Below the pieces are notes generated by a model that saw only the letters and a program-made list of their open reading frames with translations, was not told where the DNA came from and made no database searches. The position numbers were made by a program, and so were the translations under genes. Positions 9,202 through 16,657 of a stretch of 33,259 nt of DNA are shown here, one piece after another. This stretch comes from Ohtaekwangia sp966211525 (lineage in GTDB: Bacteria > Bacteroidota > Bacteroidia > Cytophagales > Cyclobacteriaceae), in the NCBI GenBank assembly GCA_966211525.1, contig CBIHOZ010000067.1:1-33259 (forward strand), given 5' to 3'. The stretch's first letter is position 1. Each line of letters opens with the position of its first letter.

Positions 9202-9371
9202 GTTATTAGAGCCCATCTAATAAACATGTATGTCGCATGAAACAAAGCCGGCTACGATTTCAGTGTCGCCACAACGTTACAGCTAGAGCACAGTACTGAA
9301 ACCTGCCTTGAACAAAGTAGTTATCTCGTTTTTACACAACCCAACTGCTTTAACCATTAACGGGATACCTG

Positions 9372-9420
9372 AAAAAAACAAAAAAGCCCATCGCTCTGCT
9401 TTGTAGCAGAATGATGGGCT
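9372..9420 (-). terminator. Strong minus-strand terminator with no assigned gene
   Basis: On the minus strand AGCCCATC pairs with GATGGGCT and AGCAGA with TCTGCT (internal 2x2 loop, TTGT-type loop). The next bases are TTTTTTG and seven more T. There is no T-tract on the plus side, so it works leftwards. The nearest recognised minus gene to the right is the M20 amidohydrolase, 745 bases away across an opposing gene. Confidence 0.85.
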
Positions 9421-9679
9421 CGTACTCTAATGTAGAAAACAATCTACAGACTTACAACCAATTAGCGTTATTTATTCAGTGACAGGTGTTGAATCTCCGG
9501 AACCACTTCCAAAAAATGCCCGGCAGCATTTTCCGGTTGATGGCCTCCGGAGAAAAATTAACCATGGCAAACGGTTCGCAAAATGGGATATTCTACTGCA
9601 TCATTTGCCAATACCTTCACGAATATAGAATCAAAATATCACTATTTGAAATAATAATTCTTCAAAATGAATAAAAAAC

Positions 9680-9702
9680 ACATATTTCAGGATAAAATAT
9701 GT
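9680..9702. promoter_or_regulatory. Inverted repeat, possible operator of the HTH gene
   Basis: ACATATTT (9680-9687) and AAATATGT (9695-9702) form an 8-bp dyad with centres 15 bases apart, 47 bases before the HTH gene. Position and symmetry fit autoregulation by a dimeric repressor. This is inferred from position only. Confidence 0.4.
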
Positions 9703-9749
9703 CGTACCATCCCCGTGATCAGGTGAAGAAAGGTTGCTAAAATTGCGAC

Positions 9750-10121
9750 ATGGATATTCACGTAGGAAAAGAAATTGAAAAGGTGCTGCGCAAATCGGGA
9801 ATGAAAACAAAAGATTTCGCCAGGAAGATCAATACCACACCACGAAATGTTTATTCCATCTGCGCGCGCAAGGAAGTGAAAACGGACTTGCTCAAGATCA
9901 TCAGCAAGGTGCTTAACTACAACTTCTTCAGCCTGTACATTCAACCCATTCGTCCGGAATATAGTGTATACACGCAGGTTCCCATGTCAACCTTAGCACA
10001 AGATGCGCTACCGGTATATTCCAAAAACAAAGTGATGATTACATTGGAGCTCGATGGCAAGCCGGAAACACTGGATGAAAGCATTCGCCGACTGCAGCGT
10101 ATCAACAACGCATTGGACTGA
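9750..10121 (+). CDS. Small helix-turn-helix (Xre-like) DNA-binding protein
   Basis: The 123-residue product has an N-terminal helix-turn-helix at about 18-65 (MKTKDFARKINTTPRNVYSI), resembling the phage-repressor/Xre fold. A C-terminal part of about 55 residues includes a beta segment (VMITLELDGKPETLDE) and a final helix. It is probably a DNA-binding transcriptional regulator. The C-terminal part has no motif that I recognise. The AT-rich dyad just upstream may be its operator. No toxin or antitoxin partner lies next to it on the same strand. Confidence 0.75.
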   Translation: MDIHVGKEIEKVLRKSGMKTKDFARKINTTPRNVYSICARKEVKTDLLKIISKVLNYNFFSLYIQPIRPEYSVYTQVPMSTLAQDALPVYSKNKVMITLELDGKPETLDESIRRLQRINNALD

Positions 10122-10164
10122 TGTAAAAATTAAATAAAACTATATATAGGCGTGAGCAGGTAAA

Positions 10165-11466
10165 CTACTTCATATACATATAGTCAACCGTAACATTCAC
10201 CATTGCTTTTAATCCAGTAAGTATACCGCGTTCATCCATCATAAAATCAGGTGTATGGTGTGATGCTGCTTTCTCTACAGGTATCTCCGGAGGGCATGCG
10301 CCTACAAAGAAGAAGAAGCCTGGTACTTTTTTCTGATAGTATGCAAAGTCCTCAGCACCGGTTACTGCTGGTATACGGGCAACGTTCTGTTCACCGGCAG
10401 CCTTGTTCAGACTCGCTACCATTTTCTCGGTAGTAGCAGGATCGTTATAGGTTACAGGTGTCATGCGTGTTATTTCAATCTCCGCCTTGGCTCCTGCACT
10501 CTCGGCTATATTTGTTACCGTGCGCTTCAATCGCTCGTGTATATCATTTTGCATCGCTTCATCGAAGGTGCGTATGGTGCCGGTCATCTCGGCATATTCA
10601 GGTATAATGTTCTGGCGTATACCGGCATGTATAGTTCCTACCGATATAACGGCAGGCTCTTTGGTAAGCTCGGTCTGGCGACTGATAATGGTTTGTATGC
10701 CGTTGATAATCTGAGCCGACACAACAACCGGATCTATACCCAGCCACGGTGCAGAACCATGCGATTGCTTACCGTATACTTTAATGGTAAACCAATCGGA
10801 AGCCGCCATCATGCCGGCAGGTTTATAGGCGATCTGTCCGAGTTTACGAATGCCTTGTATATGCATACCGAAGATCACATCTACTTTCGGATTTTCAAGT
10901 ACACCTTCTTTTACCATCAGGTCTGCGCCACCTTCTTCACCGGCAGGTGCACCTTCTTCGGCAGGCTGAAAGATAAATTTTACTGTACCCTTCAGATCTT
11001 TTTTATTCTTCGTGAGTATCTCGGCAACACCCATGAGTATAGCTACGTGCGAGTCGTGACCACATGCATGCATAACACCTGTTTCCTGTCCGTTAAATGT
11101 AGTCTTCTCTTTCGATGCAAAAGGTAAACCGTTACGCTCTGTTACGGGTAGTGCATCCATATCCGCACGCAATGCTATAACAGGTCCGGGTTTACCGGTT
11201 TTAAGTAACGCAACCACACCGGTGTGAGCAATGCCTGTTTGTACTTCAAGACCCAGTGCCTTAAGATGTTCGGCAACATACGCTGCTGTTTTTACTTCAC
11301 GATTGGACAACTCCGGATACTGGTGCAGATGTCTGCGCCATTCTATAACTTTATTTTCTATTTCTTTTGCCTGCTGATCCAGTTTGACCTGTACTTTTGG
11401 ATTTACCTGTGCGTACAGCATAGCCGTGGCAAACACTAGTACGAGGCTATAAAAAAATTTTGTCAT
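10165..11466 (-). CDS. Exported M20 family amidohydrolase (N-acyl amino acid / hippurate hydrolase type)
   Basis: From the ATG at 11466 the product is 433 residues. It has a signal peptide (MTKFFYSLVLVFATAMLYAQ) and the M20D core: RRHLHQYPELSNRE, the metal-binding MHACGHDSH (about 132-140), QPAEEG with the Glu170-Glu171 pair, a dimerisation domain, and the C-terminal metal-ligand region TGAEDFAYY...SHHTPDFMMDE. Members hydrolyse N-acyl amino acids or related amides with two metal ions. The longer frame to 11523 only adds residues ahead of the signal peptide. It is divergent from the Rieske gene with a 62-base gap that must hold both promoters. The precise substrate is unknown. Confidence 0.93.
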   Translation of the reverse strand: MTKFFYSLVLVFATAMLYAQVNPKVQVKLDQQAKEIENKVIEWRRHLHQYPELSNREVKTAAYVAEHLKALGLEVQTGIAHTGVVALLKTGKPGPVIALRADMDALPVTERNGLPFASKEKTTFNGQETGVMHACGHDSHVAILMGVAEILTKNKKDLKGTVKFIFQPAEEGAPAGEEGGADLMVKEGVLENPKVDVIFGMHIQGIRKLGQIAYKPAGMMAASDWFTIKVYGKQSHGSAPWLGIDPVVVSAQIINGIQTIISRQTELTKEPAVISVGTIHAGIRQNIIPEYAEMTGTIRTFDEAMQNDIHERLKRTVTNIAESAGAKAEIEITRMTPVTYNDPATTEKMVASLNKAAGEQNVARIPAVTGAEDFAYYQKKVPGFFFFVGACPPEIPVEKAASHHTPDFMMDERGILTGLKAMVNVTVDYMYMK

Positions 11467-11528
11467 AGGTATGGCTTTATACCCGGACAATATATTGATT
11501 ATCGATTTGGCAACCAACCGCAAATAGT

Positions 11529-11849
11529 ATGGAGTGGGTTAAAATATTTTCGAACGATGCAGAAGCACGAAGTCGCATTTTACCAGATAAACCTCAGCTG
11601 CTGGTGATCTATGGTAAACGTATTTGCCTGGTATTGCACGATGAGAATTTTAGGGCTGTGCAAGATGCCTGCTCGCATAACGGTGAGTCGCTTAGTAAAG
11701 GACAGGTAAATTACCTTGGTGAAATTGTCTGTCCGTGGCATGGCTATCGGTTTCGGCTGGATAGTGGTCAGGCCTGTGATTCGTCATCACCTGATCTGAA
11801 AACCTTCCCCGTTAAATCAGACGATTCAGGTTTTTTTATTGGCATTTAA
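11529..11849 (+). CDS. Rieske [2Fe-2S] ferredoxin-type protein
   Basis: The 106-residue product is a single Rieske domain. Cys48-Ser-His50 and Cys68-Pro-Trp-His71 are the two-Cys, two-His cluster ligands, and the length is that of the small ferredoxin or NirD-like subunits. There is no signal peptide, so it acts in the cytosol as an electron carrier or a subunit of an unseen oxygenase or reductase. No oxygenase gene is nearby. A box one base off TAnnTTTG (TCGATTTG, 11502-11509) may be its promoter. Confidence 0.93.
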   Translation: MEWVKIFSNDAEARSRILPDKPQLLVIYGKRICLVLHDENFRAVQDACSHNGESLSKGQVNYLGEIVCPWHGYRFRLDSGQACDSSSPDLKTFPVKSDDSGFFIGI

Positions 11850-11913
11850 AATAGATTAATACCTATTTTCGTTTTTTACTCGCTTCGTGTAAGCAGAACC
11901 CGAATACTATATT

Positions 11914-12912
11914 ATGCAACTTCGTTTTCTGATCATCCTTTTGTTTATCAGCATTCAAGCCGTAACTGCGCAAAGTTATTTTCGCGATACCAACTGGATA
12001 GACCAATTAAACCTTTCGGGTGCTTTGCCTGAAAAATTACTGAGCACGCGCACCGTAGTGTTCTATGACTACACGCTTACCGAAAAAGAACTTAAAGACA
12101 CACAGGAATATTTTCAGCGCACGGGTATCGATGCCATTGTATACTATGAACTGGATATACTCATGGCCGGAAAAGATATTACGCGCGCTTACGCGGATAT
12201 GCTGAACAAGCGCGAGATAACGAACATCGCTTTCCTGGAAAAGAAAGACACCGGGTATAGATTAATACTGACAACCTATAACGGAAAGGAAAATATAGTT
12301 GATCCGAAACAAACAGCATGGTCTGCATCGCATACGGTGCTTACGGAGTTACTCAAGAATGTTTATCGCACTGCATCCAGTGTTCAGAAAAAACAGAACC
12401 TGTTAATCAACGACCTTCCTGAAATTGGTCCTACTGTAAACCCGATCATGGGTAAACGAAATGAGTTCTTTGCCATTGATCTGAAAGTTGATCCGCTGGC
12501 AGTACCGAAGTTCGGTGATGAAGCGCTCGACAAACAACTCGAAGAGATCCTCAAGAACAATTACCCGCTGAAGTATAAACTTACCGACCCTGCACTCACT
12601 GACAAGGAATTACGCAAACAGGGCTCACTCTATGTACTCTGTATTGTGCAGGGCAGAGGTTCTGCTTTAAAGGAAGTACTCGGTTACGCAGTAACATCCT
12701 CGGAAAGTGCCCTGGTATCGGTAACCTATCCCGAGGCTGCCCATCAGCAACTCAAAAATATACCTTCCAACACACCGGTATATAAAGTATACTTTAAGCA
12801 CATTGATTCGGGCAATGTATTTCTTGGAACCAAGTGGGATGCAGACCTTACGTGGGACCAGGCGCTTCTCAACAACATTCGGGGCTTAAAGACGGAACTC
12901 AAGCTGAACTAG
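11914..12912 (+). CDS. Secreted protein of unknown function
   Basis: The 332-residue product has a clear signal peptide (MQLRFLIILLFISIQAVTAQ) and no further membrane helix. The mature protein is mixed alpha/beta, with no cysteine cluster and no catalytic motif that I recognise. It contains repeated charged helical segments (LTEKELKDTQEYF, DEALDKQLEEILKNNYPLKYKL). It is probably periplasmic. It follows the Rieske gene by 64 bases on the same strand and could be co-transcribed. The family is unknown to me. It is unbroken, and the start is supported by the signal peptide. Confidence 0.8.
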   Translation: MQLRFLIILLFISIQAVTAQSYFRDTNWIDQLNLSGALPEKLLSTRTVVFYDYTLTEKELKDTQEYFQRTGIDAIVYYELDILMAGKDITRAYADMLNKREITNIAFLEKKDTGYRLILTTYNGKENIVDPKQTAWSASHTVLTELLKNVYRTASSVQKKQNLLINDLPEIGPTVNPIMGKRNEFFAIDLKVDPLAVPKFGDEALDKQLEEILKNNYPLKYKLTDPALTDKELRKQGSLYVLCIVQGRGSALKEVLGYAVTSSESALVSVTYPEAAHQQLKNIPSNTPVYKVYFKHIDSGNVFLGTKWDADLTWDQALLNNIRGLKTELKLN

Positions 12913-12944
12913 CCTATAGCAGTAACCGCTATATATAGCTTGCT

Positions 12945-14006
12945 CTATTCAACATCAATCGCTTTACCTTCCTGCAGCGCTATAAAAGGTTTGTGAGTTT
13001 TCTGCGATCGGGAAAGCGCCAGTGCCAAGTCCTGCACAGCTTCATCCTTACCGTCATCTGCCAATGGAAATGTACCAAAGTGACTGGCAACGCTAAACGA
13101 TGATTGGGTATCATCATGTATTTGCACTGCTTCCTCCGGAGAACAATGTATAGGCGACATAAACCATTTTGGTTTGTATGCGCCAATTGGTATCAATGCA
13201 GCTTTTATCGGGGCACAACGCGCTCCTATTTCTTTAAAGGTATGGTCGTTATAACCGGTATCGCCAGCGAAGTATATATTTCCATCCTTTCGCCTCAATA
13301 AGTAACCACACCAGAGTGTTGCATCGCGATCCAGCAGACCGCGGCCGGAGAAATGTTGCGCGGGTACAGACTGAACAGCTATATTCTTATCTATAGTCAA
13401 CTCCTGCCACCAGTCTAGTTCATGAAAGGTATGTATACCCGATCGTTTCAAAAATACACCAACGCCCAGCGGCACTATAAGCTTTGGATGAAATGTCTGA
13501 TGCAACTTCTTCACGGTATGTATATCCAGGTGATCATAGTGATTGTGACTAAGCAATACCACATCGATCTGCGGAAGATCATCAAATGCAATTCCAGGCT
13601 CGCGCATTCGCTTTGGGCCTATCCATGAAAACGGACTCGCCCGTTCGCTATATACGGGGTCGGTCAGTATATTTAATCCATCGGTCTGGATTAGAAACGT
13701 TGTATGATTAATAAAGGTAATGCGTATACCCTGCGCTACGCGGGTAAGCGGTTTATCACCTTTTACATGATTTCGCTGCGCTGTCCAGGGAGTCCGCTGC
13801 CGCTCGCGCATCCACTTTATAACATCCTGCAATCCTTTTGATTTTATACCACCCGGATTAATAAACTGTCTGCCATCGAAGTGATCGCTTACCGGACCTT
13901 TATAGCGTGGGGCCGACAGCGCGAAGCTCACCGATACAATTACCAGTGGTATTGCTAAAAGTAAAATCAAAATGACATATAGCATATAAAGCATGTGGTC
14001 TAACAA
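12945..14006 (-). CDS. Membrane-anchored metallo-beta-lactamase-fold hydrolase (NAPE-PLD-like)
   Basis: The 353-residue product has an N-terminal membrane helix (about 8-30) followed by a metallo-beta-lactamase fold with SHNHYDHLD (His154, His156, Asp158, His159). Further parts are FAGDTGY and the C-terminal ASHFGTFPLAD. The block LTDPVYSERASPFSWIGPKRMREPG is typical of the N-acyl-phosphatidylethanolamine phospholipase D-like branch and its bacterial relatives. It probably hydrolyses a phosphodiester or lipid-related substrate at the membrane. The exact reaction is not shown. The first ATG is used, though Met5 or Met8 are possible. It is convergent with the preceding secreted protein gene. 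Confidence 0.9.
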   Translation of the reverse strand: MLDHMLYMLYVILILLLAIPLVIVSVSFALSAPRYKGPVSDHFDGRQFINPGGIKSKGLQDVIKWMRERQRTPWTAQRNHVKGDKPLTRVAQGIRITFINHTTFLIQTDGLNILTDPVYSERASPFSWIGPKRMREPGIAFDDLPQIDVVLLSHNHYDHLDIHTVKKLHQTFHPKLIVPLGVGVFLKRSGIHTFHELDWWQELTIDKNIAVQSVPAQHFSGRGLLDRDATLWCGYLLRRKDGNIYFAGDTGYNDHTFKEIGARCAPIKAALIPIGAYKPKWFMSPIHCSPEEAVQIHDDTQSSFSVASHFGTFPLADDGKDEAVQDLALALSRSQKTHKPFIALQEGKAIDVE

Positions 14007-14083
14007 TCAAACAAACTCCCGGGAGTAGACGATCCTGATCGGCTCTTATTGTAAGAACGAAAAATTTATACCGCCTCCAAAAT

Positions 14084-14129
14084 AAAAAAAGGTACAAAGA
14101 CAGCCTCAATGAAGTGAGTCTTTGTACCT
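14084..14129 (-). terminator. Minus-strand terminator of the second TonB receptor gene
   Basis: AGGTACAAAGAC (14090-14101) and GTCTTTGTACCT (14118-14129) form a perfect 12-bp stem. On the minus strand it is followed by TTTTTTTATTTT. It lies 22 bases past the receptor stop. Confidence 0.92.
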
Positions 14130-14150
14130 GATACTTTACGAAAAAATGGA

Positions 14151-16319
14151 TCAGAGGCTCAGTGTGGCTCCGATCATGTAAACACCCGCTGTTTTATCCG
14201 TGCCGTAAAACTCGCGGCTATCACTGTTCAAAACATTGCGTCCGTTAAAGAAGATACTCAACGGTTTTACCGGTGTATAGCTGATCCTGGCATTCAACAG
14301 AAACTTGCTGTCAATTTCCCCCAGACTTCCCGTGCCGGTACGATCGGCATAGTCGTACTGATTGTGACTGGCATATGTATAGCTGCTCAGGTTAATATTG
14401 AATTTGGAAGATGCTTTGTAGTTGCAATAGAAACCACCATACCATGACGGTGTGTTTTCATGATCTGAATCGCTATAGCTTGGATTGAAGTTCGGAGCAT
14501 TATACTCCGACAACAAATTCTCTGTCTTTGTTTTCTGAACGGTTACAAATGGTTTTACCTGTATCTTTTCATTGGGCACATAGTTCAACGAAAGTGTAAC
14601 ACCATGTTGCGTTAAGGTTGTCGGTACGTTCTGGAACTGGTATGTTTTCGGAACCACAGCCGGGTACGGAGGTGGTAATTGCGTGGGCTGCACTTCGCTC
14701 AATACAATAGCCGACATATCGTCCATGGTTTGTCTGAATATATCGATATCAAGTTGAAGCGCTTCACTCAATTGTGCACGGTAACCGAGTTCATACATTT
14801 CCACCGTCAGTAATGCCAGGTCGGTATTGCCAATCTGTTTTACGGTAGGTGCTGTAGGTATACCGGTGTTGATCGAAACATCCAGGTATGTATTGCCTAT
14901 AAATGATCCGCTGTTGGAGCGTGTTACCGCAGCACGTATCAGGTGAAGTTTGTTGATCTTGTAAGTGGTGGCCAACTCGTAGGCTACACGCGTTTTATCA
15001 GGTGTTGAAAATTTATCGGCCCGTACTGCGGCCATTATCCGCCAGTGTTCCGAAGGATTGATATCCGTGCGAATAAAACCTGCCCAGGTATTAATGGAGC
15101 GATCACCATTGAGGAATCCGACTATATTCTGATTCGGATTTACATACGGTGCATCGGTATAGTCAACCACCTGGTAACTTATACCCGGTGTTATTGTATT
15201 GCTCTTGCCAATATTTATACCGTACTCGGCTGTGGCATCAAAGGTTGTATAATCATACTGACTCGGATTGCTGCCTACATTTATATTGTCGTATCCGTCT
15301 ACATAAGAAGTACGAACATGCAAGCCATAGATCTGTGCCGACAGGTTTGCATAACGAGAATCTGATTTGTTGGTTGTGAAGTATGTTAACTGTGTAGAAC
15401 CACCTTGTACGCCCAGAAAAACTTTTTGCACTTCATCTTCCTGCAAGCCTAAACTAAGATCGAGTGAAACATCATCGTTAGGTTTATAGGTGATAAAACC
15501 ATTGGCTCCCCATCTGTTCATAGCACGATCGCGGTGCGGATAACGATTGGAAGCTGAAGCCTGTGGATTAGCAGACGTATTGGTAAAGAGCGTAACCGGA
15601 TCTACAAACTGTTGCTGCGGTATAGCATAATAGGTATCATCAAAACGATCGCGATCCTGGAAATTACCCGATACTATAAAACTGAATTTATCACTGGTAC
15701 GATAGCCGAAGGAACCGTTCGCAATACGCGTGTCGGCACCATACTGTACGTTGGCGTTCGTATATACCGGCTGCGTTCCCATGCGTTTGGTAATGATGTT
15801 GATCACACCGGTTACAGCATTTGGTCCGAACAACGGTGCTGACGGACCGCGCACAATTTCGATACGTTCTACATCATTGATGTCAATTGGTAAACTTTCC
15901 CAAAATGTTCCACCCAGGTTATTGTTAAACACCGGGCGGTTATCAATCATTACCAATGTAGTAAGATTAGACTTGCTGAAAGGTTGTGGTGTATAGCGAA
16001 GTGCATTGTCAAATCCTCGAATGTGTATATCGTATACACCGTTGGTTTGTTCACGAACAATTACACCCGGAGCCAGGCGCAAAGCTTCCATAATACTGGC
16101 AGAGCCTGCCTTGTCTATTTCAGCGCGCGTTATCGTATAGCTTGAGAGAGGAGCGTCAAAAAGCGTTTCATCTTTCTTTGAAGCCGAATTGATGGGTACG
16201 TTCATCAGCTGTTCAAGCGACAATTCATACAGATCTTCTTCAGGTTTTTGCTCTTGCGCAAATAAAGGAGTACTGCACAGTGCACTTAAAACAAGTAAAC
16301 AGGTAGGTCGTATTTTCAT
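14151..16319 (-). CDS. TonB-dependent outer-membrane receptor (siderophore/vitamin-type)
   Basis: The 722-residue product has a signal peptide (about 1-21, LFA-Q), a short N-terminal stretch DLYELSLEQLMNVPINSASK, a plug domain (about 55-180) with EALRLAPGVIVREQ, IDNRPVF and VERIEIVRGPSAPLFG, and a beta-barrel to the end. The N-terminal carboxypeptidase-like domain of the other receptor is absent. The layout is that of FecA/BtuB-like receptors for iron chelates, cobalamin or similar. The ligand is unknown and there are no transporter genes alongside. A perfect -7 box lies 18 bases upstream of the ATG, and a strong terminator follows the gene. Confidence 0.93.
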   Translation of the reverse strand: MKIRPTCLLVLSALCSTPLFAQEQKPEEDLYELSLEQLMNVPINSASKKDETLFDAPLSSYTITRAEIDKAGSASIMEALRLAPGVIVREQTNGVYDIHIRGFDNALRYTPQPFSKSNLTTLVMIDNRPVFNNNLGGTFWESLPIDINDVERIEIVRGPSAPLFGPNAVTGVINIITKRMGTQPVYTNANVQYGADTRIANGSFGYRTSDKFSFIVSGNFQDRDRFDDTYYAIPQQQFVDPVTLFTNTSANPQASASNRYPHRDRAMNRWGANGFITYKPNDDVSLDLSLGLQEDEVQKVFLGVQGGSTQLTYFTTNKSDSRYANLSAQIYGLHVRTSYVDGYDNINVGSNPSQYDYTTFDATAEYGINIGKSNTITPGISYQVVDYTDAPYVNPNQNIVGFLNGDRSINTWAGFIRTDINPSEHWRIMAAVRADKFSTPDKTRVAYELATTYKINKLHLIRAAVTRSNSGSFIGNTYLDVSINTGIPTAPTVKQIGNTDLALLTVEMYELGYRAQLSEALQLDIDIFRQTMDDMSAIVLSEVQPTQLPPPYPAVVPKTYQFQNVPTTLTQHGVTLSLNYVPNEKIQVKPFVTVQKTKTENLLSEYNAPNFNPSYSDSDHENTPSWYGGFYCNYKASSKFNINLSSYTYASHNQYDYADRTGTGSLGEIDSKFLLNARISYTPVKPLSIFFNGRNVLNSDSREFYGTDKTAGVYMIGATLSL

Positions 16320-16635
16320 TGGGTATTTTTTTCAGCACAAAGATAGAGGAAACGAATTACTCCGTTTACCGTATTTCTGGTACTGATTCTGTCCAAACGC
16401 TACATGAGCCAGAATGTTTGGGCGCCCGGTATAAATAATGAAAAACTTTTGATGGCTTTAAGGATGAATATGATCCGTACTACGATGCGTTGCACGATGC
16501 AAACCGAATAACATTGCTGCGCCAGGCTAAAGTGTAAAATATCTTTTGGAGTGTCGCTGGCCTGAATTATTTCTGTATACATCACTATACTTCCTTTTTT
16601 ATATAATATTTCCCATTGGGGGAGAAACATTTTAA
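16320..16635. other. Intergenic stretch between divergent TonB receptor and MATE genes
   Basis: Apart from the promoter elements I see no RNA gene or repeat. Two small frames exist. A 76-codon minus frame (16400-16630) has no recognisable similarity. A plus frame ending near 16538 contains DEYDPYYDALHDANR but has no start codon. The latter might be a gene remnant, but chance is equally possible. Confidence 0.4.
16338..16345 (-). promoter_or_regulatory. Bacteroidota -7 box of the second TonB receptor gene
   Basis: On the minus strand this reads TATCTTTG, an exact match to TAnnTTTG. It ends 18 bases before the ATG, implying a leader of roughly 12 bases. No clear -33 box is seen. Confidence 0.6.
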
Positions 16636-16643
16636 TATTTTTG
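16636..16643 (+). promoter_or_regulatory. Bacteroidota -7 box of the MATE gene
   Basis: TATTTTTG matches TAnnTTTG exactly, with ATTG at 16615-16618 seventeen bases upstream as a possible -33 element. It lies downstream of the start of the longest open frame (16616) and so supports the ATG at 16658. Confidence 0.6.
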
Positions 16644-16657
16644 GTGCCCTTCTATAC

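Larger units (their letters stand above)
8910..9749. other. Hairpin-rich region without a convincing gene
   Basis: No open frame here looks like a conserved protein. What stands out is a chain of short perfect or near-perfect inverted repeats: 8977-8996 (7 bp), 9031-9050 (7 bp), 9071-9097 (12 bp with one mismatch), 9153-9171 (5 bp), 9172-9192, 9203-9223 (8 bp), 9258-9301 (7 bp, long loop), 9385-9420 (8+6 bp) and 9431-9448 (6 bp). The hairpin at 9172-9192 is followed by six T on the plus strand. The one at 9385-9420 is followed by T-tracts on the minus strand. This suggests at least one small RNA, and perhaps two converging ones. Confidence 0.6.

Noticed and set aside
9486..9674. 62-codon plus-strand frame
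   Set aside because: GTG start, no recognisable motif, and it ends in A/T-rich sequence just before the HTH leader. Probably chance.
16400..16630. 76-codon minus-strand frame upstream of the second TonB receptor
   Set aside because: No recognisable features, and it overlaps the MATE upstream region. Not enough support to call it.
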